Assembly: GCA_023091665.1 (NCBI GenBank)
Contig: JALJCQ010000001.1
Span: 2,294,001 to 2,358,000, forward strand
Length of the DNA: 64,000 nucleotides
DNA from: Pythium myriotylum
Taxonomy: Eukaryota > Oomycota > Peronosporomycetes > Pythiales > Pythiaceae
Reading direction: 5' to 3'
Part shown: one piece after another, positions 1 through 8,807 of the stretch
Layout: every line of letters starts with the position of its first letter
How positions within the stretch are numbered: position 1 is the first letter of the stretch
Made by a program: the position numbers and the translations under genes
Notes under the pieces: model-generated
Databases searched by the model: none
What the model was told of the DNA's origin: nothing
The model's input: only the letters and a program-made list of their open reading frames with translations

Positions 1-42
1 GTTAGTCGCTGTTTCATCTCCAGCGAGGAAATCTGAAGTCAC

Positions 43-372
43 CAAGCAGAGCGTTCGGCACATCGAGCGCGGAGCCCTTTGGGACAAGTCCGTGATACTG
101 GAGCAAACTTCCATATTCACTCATCATCACCTGCAACCAATCAATCCATAACCTGGTACGTCACGCCTTTGGTACTAGTGGAGGGTGCTCACCTTCGAGC
201 AGGAGAAGTAGTCGGTGTCGCAGAGCGGCTTGTACGCATCCTTCAGCTTGTGCTTTTGGTGCTCAACGTACACCCCGTAGGCGGAGACCGCCATTCCGAG
301 CAGCCCCAAAAGCACGAGCTGCTTCGCTGGACGCGAGTCCGTTTGGTTCGTCGCTGCCTTCGCTCGCTCCAT
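43..372 (-). CDS. VKOR-family quinone/epoxide reductase, N-terminal part (runs off left edge)
   Basis: Vitamin K epoxide reductase family membrane oxidoreductase, which recycles quinones and supports disulfide formation in the ER. Exon 1 is 193-372 and encodes a first membrane helix (LVLLGLLGMAVSAYGVYVEH) followed by the luminal loop PLCDTDYFSCSKV, whose two cysteines match the family's conserved loop cysteine pair. A GTGAGC donor follows; exon 2 (43-130, after TTGCAG) continues in frame and contains VPNALLG, another family hallmark. A further donor (GTGACT) at 42 starts an intron that leaves the window, so the CXXC active-site exon is not seen. The start is the ATG at 372; an in-frame ATG at 411 would add 13 residues. 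Divergent from the gene at 519 with a short shared promoter. Confidence 0.8.
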
Positions 373-518
373 GTTGGTACACGCGCCAATGGCCGAGTGG
401 GCTCGTCCCATTCAGAATTCTTTCGATCCTTGGGAAAGTCCACGCATCAAGCGTGTACGATTGGACAATATCTTCGTCTCTATGACACACGATTGGTTGA
501 TTATCTGCTTGATCCGTT

Positions 519-3500
519 ATGAATGTAGCCATCGAAACCCCAAAGATAAACGAGCAGCTCCATGCCGTCAAGACGGGCGACGGCGCAGCATTCATGGCAA
601 ATCAGGCGTCGGACCGACCCAGCGCGACCCGCGCACCTCCGAGGCCGTCGAAAAAGCAGGAGCTGCATCAGAAGCTCACTCAGCAGCGACAGTCGCAGGA
701 ACCATGGCTCTTCCAGAGCGTCCACATCCTCCAGAATCCATGGGGAGCCAAGTCGCTACCGCTTCTGCCATCGTACGCGGCCGAGTCGGAGATCGCGAGC
801 CCGGCCCAATTCTACTTAAATGTCGAGAGTCTACGGACGTTGTTGCCCCCGAGGGGTAGACGGAACCGTCCGAGAAGCAGCGAGGACAGGCCCACACTCG
901 AGGAGACCTGTGGCAGTCCTCGAGTTCGTGCTCAACGGAGCCAGCGCCACTTCCCCGCGCGTCTGGAGGCGCTGAGTACGACGGCGAAAAAACAAGGACA
1001 TGATCCATCACCAACGATAGATGCGCCAGATCATAGAAACCGCAGGCGGAGACGCCGCTCAAAGAGTGCCCGTCCATCGTCGGCGCATCATCGAATAGCC
1101 CAGCGTGTCAGTGCGATAAAGGCACGCCAGGGTCACGCTGACCATACAAGAGTGCAGCCCAGGAAGAAGGCCTTGGGCCATTCTAGGTGCATGCACCATG
1201 GCCGCATTGGGATGCAAAGGATAGGGGACGGCTCTGACGAAGCTGCTGCACGAGCCTCCACGCCTCCCCCATCACTTGAAGAGATGGAAGAAGCGCGACG
1301 ACAACGCGAGACGATTGCGTCCCAGCTCGGTCTTTCTCTCGAAGAGTACGAGGCGCTCGACGAGGCGTTCGGAGGTAAGAGCGATGAGAACGAAGGAAGC
1401 ATGACTGACCGCTATCATGCGGTTTTCGCCCAGTACGACGTAGACGGTAGCGGCGCAATCTCCCCGGTAGAACTGAGAAGCCTACTTAAAGCAGCTGGTG
1501 AGGACATGGACGACATCGAGCTCGCCAAAGTGATCCAGCAGGCGGACACTGACGGTGACGGCGAGATCAACTTTGATGAGTTTATGGACCTCATGCGGGC
1601 GCGCAAGAGGCTGCTGCTCGTTGCTAAGACCATGGGAGTGTCGGGAAAGGGTCCAACCTCGCTGGAGCTAAGCACCAACTCGAAGAGCTCATCACACGCC
1701 ACGCTATCATCCGTAGGTGGCTCAAAGACTTTGTCACCGCTACCCCCACTAAGACTAGCAGCTTCGCAGTCAAAGCGACACCTCGCGCAGTCCCAGTTCA
1801 ACCGCAACTTCAGTCGCCCGACGCCCAACTGCCTGCGTCCCGGAGCGCAAGTCGACGTGGCGCAGCTACGCCGAGAGCTGGCGATCGCCGAGTTTGGCAT
1901 CCAGGAGCTCAACTCGAAAGTTCGCGACGGCGTTCAGTGGGTGCAGCAACACTGTCCGGTGACGTCGCTCAAGGCGCAGATCTACTGCCACCGTTGGGGG
2001 ATGGAAAAAGTGCAGCAACTGTTAATGCGCCTTCAGTCGCAGTCGCTCTCGCGTGCGTACCAGAAATGGAAGGCTTTCCTCGTGTACGAGCGCAACAAAG
2101 TCAAGGCGAACCTCTTCCTCAAGTGCAAAGGCAGCCAGAAGATGACCGAGATCATGGCCAAGTGGAAGCGCAAGACACTCCATCGGCGCTTCGCCAAATG
2201 GAGAAGCGAGTGCACCATTGAGGCACGCAACGAAATCCACGCTGCTTCTGCTGAGCTACAGCGCGTTTGGCGTGCTAAGCTCGCTCGAATGCTGAGGCAC
2301 CGAATACGCCAGGGGCTCGCAGCCACAACGATCCAGTCCCTTGTCCGAGGTCATCTTGGTCGATGCCGAGTGCGCCGTCTCCGCCGAGCGCAGCTTGAGC
2401 ACGACTCCGCGTGCATCTTACAGCGGTGCTACCGAGGATATAATGGCAAGCGGCTCGCCAAGGCTTTATTCAAGGCCCAGCGAGAGTCCCTCGCAGCGCG
2501 CCGCATCCAGCGCTCGTTTCGCAACCACCAAAAACGCTGCCTCTTGCGCGCGATCCAACGTACGAAGCTCGAGCATGAGAGCGCCGTGCGCCTCCAGTGT
2601 TGCATGCGCAGCTTCTTGGCACGTAAGGAGCGCCGCGCTCGCTTGCTGCAACGTCGCCGCATGCATAGCTCGATCGTAATTCAAAGGCATGCGCGCGGTT
2701 TACTAGCACGCCGCGAGGTCCTCGAGAGAAAGCGTCGCATCGCCGCGGCGCTCATGATTCAGACGAGGTACCGCGCATACCGCTCGCGCTGGCAGTTCTT
2801 CAAGATGCGTAGCGAGAAATCCGAGCGAGAGAAGAACCGACGGGAACGGGACGCAGCGACCACGATCCAGTCGCAGTGGCGCAGTGTGCATGCTCAGCGA
2901 GCGTATAGATACCAGAAGACTCAACTGCGTGAAGCCGAAAAACTGCTGGCCTTCCGTCGACTCACGGGCGCTCTGCGCATCCAATGCCTCTTTCGCGGGT
3001 ACTGCGCTCGGCGCCGCGCCCAACGATTGCGGTACGAGAAGCTCAAGTGGATGAACCTGACCCTGATGAACCGCTGCGCACTGCGAATCCAGGCGTGCTG
3101 GCGTGGGTACCATGGTCGTCTCGCGAGCCAGCTGCGGCTGCAGGCTCGGCGAGCGTTGGAACACGAAGAAAATGAGGCCGCCAAGCGCATCCAGAGCGTC
3201 GCTCGTGGGAAGCTCGCGCGTAGCGAGCTCGAGCGGCGCGCGGCACAACGCGCACGCGTAATGGCAGTGCAGCATCAGCGTGCTCGATCGGCTCTCAAGA
3301 TCCAGAAGATCTTTCGAGGCAAGCGTGCGAGAGAGGTGGCGGTCCGGCTCAAGCAAGAGCACGCCGACAAAGCAAGAGCAGCACTGGACCGCCTCGTGTG
3401 GCAGACGAAAACGCGCGCGGCGATCAAGATCCAGTGCTGTGCGCGGCAATATCTTGCCCGCGAGAGGTACAAGAAGCGAAAACGCGAGGTTGAGCGGAAA

Positions 3501-5306
3501 CGAGTCGAGAGCGAAATCCGCGCCAAGCGGGAGCAAGCCGCGGTGGTCATCCAGTGCGCAATGCGGCGATCCAAGGCACGGTGGCGGCTAAAACAGCGTC
3601 GCCGGGAATTTGAGAAGCGGATCTCGATCATGGCATCGGAGAAGGCGTATGACGAAATTGAGCGTCTTCGCGAAGAACAAGAGGCCGAGCTCACAAAACT
3701 CCGCATGCAGCTTCTATTCCAAGAGAGCAAGGCGAACGAAGAAAATGCCATGATTCGAAAGCAGCTCGAGGCAAAGCTTGAAGAGGAGAAGGAACGACGC
3801 GATGCAGAGGCTCAGGAGCTAGCCAAGCTGAAACTCGAAGCCATGATGCAGCTGCACATGCAGGCCAGTGATCGCAAGTTCATAGAGTTCCAGAGGCAGC
3901 AAGACTCAGAGAAGCTACGTGAGCAACTGGAGAAGCAATTCCGAGAGAAGCAGGAGATGGAAGACTTCGTTCGCACTCAGGAAAACGAGGAGCTGGCGAA
4001 GCTCAAGGTTACGACTCTCCTGCAGACGACAAGTTTTACATCGAATCCTAGCAAAGCTCGAGATGCGGACGCTACGCAACTGGAGCACGATACAGTTGAG
4101 CTGGAGAAGGCAGCGCAAGCGCTACAGCGCGAACAAGCGAAGCTCAAGATTCAAAGCGTGTGCCTGAAGTACATTGCCAAGCGGCGCATCCAGAAGCTTC
4201 ACGACGAGCAAGCAGCAGCTCTGGCTCAATTGCGCAGCAATGAAGAGCGATTACGAGTGAAGGCACTCCAGGAGAAAGAAATGGCGCTCGCCAAGCTGAA
4301 AGCCATCATGGATGACGAAGCAAGGGTGCGAGAACAGGAGATCAAGGCAATGGAAGCACAAATGCTTGAGCGTGCTCGACTGGAGAAAGAACGCATTGCC
4401 AAGCGCAATGCTGCTGCTCGCAGGATCCAAGCGAGCGCACGCGGGTACCTTGGCCGCCAGCGTGTGAAAGCGATCCAGCGCAAGATTGAGAGAGATCGGC
4501 AGGAACGCGCCAAGGCTCTGGAAGATCAGCTCGCAGCTGCGGAAGCAAAAGTTGCAGAGGCAATGGTGGGTTCCAGTGAAACAACAAATGATGCAGAAGC
4601 CACCAGCGGCGAGCTTTCAAGAGCTGGGAATCCAGACGACTGGGTCGAATACTGGGACGAGAATGCGCAGGCATCATACTTCTACAACATCAAGACACAG
4701 GAAGCCAGTTGGACGAGACCATTCAGCGCGAATCCCTCGACCAAGGCGATGGAGATTGCCACAGCAGCCGCAGATTACGATCCGGCAGCATACACCTCAA
4801 GTTTTACCAGCAGTAACCCTGAGGAAGCGAACGCATACTCATCGGCCGGATACGCAGATGAATACGGATTCTACGATCAGTACGGCCAATATCACTATTA
4901 CGAGGACTCGAGCACAGGGGGAGTGGCCGGAGCGAGCTCGTTTGGAAATGGTAGTAGAACAAAGTCGATGCAAGCAGCTATGGCTGCTGGAATGATGTAT
5001 CCTGGGTACGCGGCTGCTGCAGCTGCTTATGCATACCAGGCTGCGATGGCATTTGGCGGGAACCCAATGATGTTCGGTGCGACATCAATGCCCTACACTC
5101 CACAAGTGCCAAATCCCTTGGCGTTGGGGATGGGGCATAGTAATTCAACATCGCTCACAGGAAGTTCTGTCGGACCGGGCGCTGTCGGGTATACACCAAT
5201 GGAAGATACAGCATCCCCGCCGGACCCTTGGGAGAAGTTTTTCGATCAGTACACTGGTGCAGCGTACTATTACAACAGCATCACCGGTGAAAAGTACTGG
5301 GCTTGA
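519..5306 (+). CDS. EF-hand / multi-IQ / WW domain scaffold protein, 1595 aa
   Basis: A single long exon. In order: a basic low-complexity N-terminus (1-290); two EF-hands at about 298-326 (loop DVDGSGAISPVE) and 335-362 (loop DTDGDGEINFDE), both with complete calcium ligands; about 15 or more IQ-type calmodulin-binding helices (IQxxxRGxxxR pattern) between about 570 and 1320; Lys/Glu-rich coiled coil from about 1030 to 1300; a WW domain at about 1373-1402 (WVEYWDENAQASYFYN); an Ala/Tyr/Gly-rich stretch; and a second WW-like unit that ends the protein at GEKYWA, before the usual second Trp-x2-Pro. This suggests a calcium-regulated, calmodulin-binding cytoskeletal or motor-associated scaffold that binds proline-rich partners. 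I know no precise orthologue. The start ATG at 519 is the first in frame. Confidence 0.8.
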   Translation: MNVAIETPKINEQLHAVKTGDGAAFMANQASDRPSATRAPPRPSKKQELHQKLTQQRQSQEPWLFQSVHILQNPWGAKSLPLLPSYAAESEIASPAQFYLNVESLRTLLPPRGRRNRPRSSEDRPTLEETCGSPRVRAQRSQRHFPARLEALSTTAKKQGHDPSPTIDAPDHRNRRRRRRSKSARPSSAHHRIAQRVSAIKARQGHADHTRVQPRKKALGHSRCMHHGRIGMQRIGDGSDEAAARASTPPPSLEEMEEARRQRETIASQLGLSLEEYEALDEAFGGKSDENEGSMTDRYHAVFAQYDVDGSGAISPVELRSLLKAAGEDMDDIELAKVIQQADTDGDGEINFDEFMDLMRARKRLLLVAKTMGVSGKGPTSLELSTNSKSSSHATLSSVGGSKTLSPLPPLRLAASQSKRHLAQSQFNRNFSRPTPNCLRPGAQVDVAQLRRELAIAEFGIQELNSKVRDGVQWVQQHCPVTSLKAQIYCHRWGMEKVQQLLMRLQSQSLSRAYQKWKAFLVYERNKVKANLFLKCKGSQKMTEIMAKWKRKTLHRRFAKWRSECTIEARNEIHAASAELQRVWRAKLARMLRHRIRQGLAATTIQSLVRGHLGRCRVRRLRRAQLEHDSACILQRCYRGYNGKRLAKALFKAQRESLAARRIQRSFRNHQKRCLLRAIQRTKLEHESAVRLQCCMRSFLARKERRARLLQRRRMHSSIVIQRHARGLLARREVLERKRRIAAALMIQTRYRAYRSRWQFFKMRSEKSEREKNRRERDAATTIQSQWRSVHAQRAYRYQKTQLREAEKLLAFRRLTGALRIQCLFRGYCARRRAQRLRYEKLKWMNLTLMNRCALRIQACWRGYHGRLASQLRLQARRALEHEENEAAKRIQSVARGKLARSELERRAAQRARVMAVQHQRARSALKIQKIFRGKRAREVAVRLKQEHADKARAALDRLVWQTKTRAAIKIQCCARQYLARERYKKRKREVERKRVESEIRAKREQAAVVIQCAMRRSKARWRLKQRRREFEKRISIMASEKAYDEIERLREEQEAELTKLRMQLLFQESKANEENAMIRKQLEAKLEEEKERRDAEAQELAKLKLEAMMQLHMQASDRKFIEFQRQQDSEKLREQLEKQFREKQEMEDFVRTQENEELAKLKVTTLLQTTSFTSNPSKARDADATQLEHDTVELEKAAQALQREQAKLKIQSVCLKYIAKRRIQKLHDEQAAALAQLRSNEERLRVKALQEKEMALAKLKAIMDDEARVREQEIKAMEAQMLERARLEKERIAKRNAAARRIQASARGYLGRQRVKAIQRKIERDRQERAKALEDQLAAAEAKVAEAMVGSSETTNDAEATSGELSRAGNPDDWVEYWDENAQASYFYNIKTQEASWTRPFSANPSTKAMEIATAAADYDPAAYTSSFTSSNPEEANAYSSAGYADEYGFYDQYGQYHYYEDSSTGGVAGASSFGNGSRTKSMQAAMAAGMMYPGYAAAAAAYAYQAAMAFGGNPMMFGATSMPYTPQVPNPLALGMGHSNSTSLTGSSVGPGAVGYTPMEDTASPPDPWEKFFDQYTGAAYYYNSITGEKYWA

Positions 5307-5503
5307 TGATTCTTGGCCAGCTCCTCGATCGTCGCGATAATTTTTGGTATGGCGTCGGGACTGATGAGACTGGTACATATCCACTCGACTCATTCCAGTG
5401 ATTAGTCCAAGCAAACCCAAGCTTCACATCATTGAAGTGACTTTAGTGCGATGCCAGGTTCTTGTGGGAATTGCCTTCATCTCTACATTTGCTTGGGGAA
5501 ACC

Positions 5504-6031
5504 ATGTCAGAAGAAGAGTTGATATCAGTCTGTGCGATAAATCAAGCCGATGGTCAAGCACTTGAGTCGATTATCTCGTCGACCGGTCTCCTCCCTCCCG
5601 GACTGCTAAGAGAGATGCTCGACAGTTACTTCAGCAATGACGACGGCGGAGACAGTGGAGCGGCCAAGTTTCTCTGGCTCAAGCTGACCGATTTCACACA
5701 CTCGGATAACCCAGTTGGAGTTGCTTTTGCGAATTACGAGGTCATCACCGACAACTCATGGACTTTAGTCCTCATCGCAATCCATAGCTCGGCTCAAGGT
5801 CGAGGACTTGGTACACATTTGATCAGAGAGGTTGAAAGAGTTTTGGCAACTACTCATGAAGCTCGGCTCCTCACCATTGAAACCTCAAGCACAAACCATT
5901 TTGCAGCAACTCGACGATTCTATGAGAACCAACAGTACACTGTAGTCGCGCAGGTACCGGATTTCTATGCTGATGGGGAAGATAAAATCGTCTTCTTGAA
6001 GCGCTTGATGCCAAGCTTGGGAAGTCAGTAG
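5504..6031 (+). CDS. GNAT-family N-acetyltransferase, 175 aa
   Basis: Acetyl-CoA dependent N-acetyltransferase of unknown substrate. The acetyl-CoA loop motif AQGRGLGTHLI (Q/RxxGxG/A) lies near residue 105, followed by the usual helix, the strand LLTIETSS, and the terminal motif AATRRFYENQQYTVVAQVPDFY, typical of small-molecule or amino-acid acetyltransferases. The reading frame stays open upstream to a TTG at 5462, but the ATG at 5504 sits in a good context (ACCATGTC) and is taken as the start. It follows the EF-hand/IQ/WW gene by about 200 bp on the same strand and converges with CDC16. Confidence 0.8.
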   Translation: MSEEELISVCAINQADGQALESIISSTGLLPPGLLREMLDSYFSNDDGGDSGAAKFLWLKLTDFTHSDNPVGVAFANYEVITDNSWTLVLIAIHSSAQGRGLGTHLIREVERVLATTHEARLLTIETSSTNHFAATRRFYENQQYTVVAQVPDFYADGEDKIVFLKRLMPSLGSQ

Positions 6032-6186
6032 CGGAAGACAGTATACAGCTACGGGAACGTGTACGGAGGGCTGACTCTGTTCATACTGAGCGGAGATGGA
6101 TTAAGAACCTTCTACGCTGCGATACCAGGATTCCTAATGCAGAACAACAGAGCTGGTTTGACGAAATTAACCTCGCCCTTCAGTTT

Positions 6187-8578
6187 TCACTCATCGATGT
6201 TCATGGAGCTGTCGTCTTCATCGTATTGGTGCAGGTGGCTGGGCTCTGTACTGGTGAATGACTGATCAAGCTGTAGTGTTCTCTGCACATTCTCCTCGGA
6301 CATCACGCTATTAGATATCACCGCAAATCGCCCCACATTGGATGCTGTCCTAGCACGGTGTGAATGCCGGATCGGTGTATCTTGGATTGCACGACCCGCT
6401 TGCAATGATTCTTCAAATGCCTGAATGATCATTTCACCGGCTAAAGCCTCCTCTGAGTTGAACACAAGAGCCTAGGAGGACATCGCGACTCAAAACCACC
6501 ACGTTTTCTCAGGTTAACGAAGCACATACCGCATGGTAGCATTCGATCGCGTCTTCGAGAGCATCGGTAATATGCAGTGTAAATCCGAGAGCCGCATGGA
6601 CGGAAGCCTAGCCACAAAAAAACAAAAAAAAGTTGGGTTTTGTGTGCTCTGCCAGTTGTACACTGAGCTCACATTTCTGGGAGAGAGTCGCTGGGCGCTT
6701 CGGAAGCAACGGATGGAGTCATCGTACCTCTTCAACTTTCGATAGGAATATCCAAGATTAAAGAATGTAGGCTCCCAGTGCTCCATCAGACGCTTTAATA
6801 CCGGCAAATAAGTTAAATGAGTTGACGGACAAACTGGTTCGAGAGCATACTGTACACAGAGTTACCTCGGGAAGATGCTTGCATAGCTCGAGTGCTTTTG
6901 TGTACATCTCAACTGCGTTCTCGTACATCTTCTGCTTGTAATATACCGATCCTAACTCATTATAGACGAGAGGGTCGTTCGGGCAGATAACGCTGGCTTG
7001 CGTGAAACACTCGAGGGCCTGGGATACGTTGTTTGTCCTCAAATACTCCATCCCGATGTAAAGCGGCGGGAGATGGCAACCAGGAAATAGCGAGGAAGCT
7101 GTTCTGTAAGATGACATGGCTTGATCACTTTCATCCTGAGCAGCGAAAGCGTTGCCAAAGCCAATCCAAGCAGGTGCGAAGCTGGGGTCAAACGTTGTGG
7201 CCTTGCTGCGATACGATGATTTTAGTCCCGCGCCACAAACGAAGAGGCACTGGAACAGAAGACGCAGAGGGTACATACTGGAAGTAGCGCTGAGCTAAAT
7301 CAAACTTGTGGATCGCTAGATAGTAACAGCCGACTGCGTGCCAAGAGCAAGCTCGTTTCGGGAACACGTTGACCTAATTGTTGAAAAAGTTAATCGCATC
7401 ACTTGAGAGCTTAAAACAAACCGAGCCAAAGAACTAGTCTGCATACCAAATGATGGGCATACTCAAACAGGTCAGCCTTTCTCCCGAGCTCGACCATAGC
7501 TGCCACGTAGACCGGAACGACTTTATAAAGAAACGGGTCGCTCTCTCGGATTCTAGCAGAGCGAACAACAGCTTGTCAGCGTCAGACATTCAAGTATCAG
7601 ACTAGATTGAACTTCACTGTTGACAAATCTTGTAGGCTTTTTGAACATCATGCTGATTATAGTAGGTCTCGGCCTTTACGATGTTCTGAGAATGCAGTAA
7701 CAACTAATGAAGCATACTCCCACTTTAAATCGCTCGCATTGATAACGTACCAGTTCAGGATTTGCGCCAAGTCCAAAATTTTCGTCGATCCGCGAGAACT
7801 TTGCCTCGATCGTAGCTGCTGTATTGTACTTGTCGATATTCACGCCATAGAGCTCTCGCAAAAGATCGGAGTCTTCACTGGAGAAGTCGAGTGCCTCCAT
7901 CAGCTGCGTTTGCTCTTCGTCGGTCAGCATCTGCTTATCGATGAGATGGAAGAAGGCCTCAGCGCAACGCACGTCACACTGCAGCGCAAGGCGATAGTAC
8001 TGTAGTGCTCTCTCGCGATGGCCGATGCCTTCAGATGCATCTCCGATGAGGAGCGCGAGTGACGAGACGATGTTGACTCCACCAGTTTCAAGCGCATGCG
8101 GACGGTGCCGACGCGCGAGATCAAGAATTGACGCCTCCTCATCGGGCATGATCGTGCCAAGCAGATCCAGACACGATTCTTTTTCCTTGACGGCGAGCTT
8201 ACACTGTCCGACGAGGAGAAATGCTCGGAGTGTGGGTAGAGTGGCACTGTCGGCACTCTCACATCGCAAGAGTCCCGCCGTTGTGACGACGTGGATAGCG
8301 CGGTGGAACTCGTTGTGCAGGTAGCATGCCTCTGCGAAGAGAAGCACATCGGCTGGCTCCATGGGTGAGAGCGTGAAGAGCTTGTCGCCGAAGAAGACTG
8401 CGGTCGCGAGAAGGTGGCTGTCCATGCAGCCGCGGACCCGTCGCCGCAGCATCTCGATGGTCGACGCGTCCCCTCGTGTGCGCGCAGCCGCACGAGACGA
8501 CCCTCCGGAGAGAGGAGGCGAGCGCATGGTCGTCATCCTCGAGGGCGTCTCCAAGCGGACGCCGCCCTGGTTCATCAT
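6187..8578 (-). CDS. CDC16: Anaphase-promoting complex subunit 6 (CDC16), TPR protein
   Basis: TPR subunit of the APC/C ubiquitin ligase, which drives the metaphase-anaphase transition and mitotic exit. Eight exons: 7751-8578, 7618-7685, 7447-7552, 7279-7373, 6866-7205, 6673-6792, 6530-6607 and 6187-6471. All seven introns are 58-73 nt, GT..AG, and join in frame. The spliced protein has the family hallmarks in order: AVFFGDKLF near the N-terminus, AETYYNQHDV, the SDPFLYKVVPVYVAAMVELG repeat, RACSWHAVGCYYLA, ATTFDPSFAPAWIGFGNAFA, PLYIGMEYLRTNN, HWEPTFFNLGYSYRKLKRY and a last TPR ending in ECYHAALVFNSEE. The roughly 75-residue Ser/Glu-rich tail is not conserved. The start is ATG 8578, with another ATG directly after it. 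Divergent from the first lipase with 229 bp between the starts. Confidence 0.9.
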
Positions 8579-8807
8579 CTTGCTGTGTATCCTTTTCGCG
8601 GCCTGTTCGAGTTGCCATCCGCGACACTTGTGTGGACCACATAAATAGGGTAATCACTTATTCTCTGTTTAGGATGTGGTGGTCCTAAATTATCGTATCC
8701 TTTTTGAAATTTTTAGGCTCGCTGTTCACCAACTCGATTTCAGATCACTTTCGGTGGTAGCAGCCTCCCCGTTGCGAGCAAAGAGCCCAAGCAGACCAAG
8801 CTGCCTG

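Noticed and set aside
79..522. Plus-strand 147-residue frame
   Set aside because: It is antisense to the VKOR exon, with no family resemblance and no start element.
8676..8807. Upstream extension of lipase copy 1
   Set aside because: The open frame begins at GTG; the first ATG in frame is 8808 and this fits the N-terminus of copy 2.
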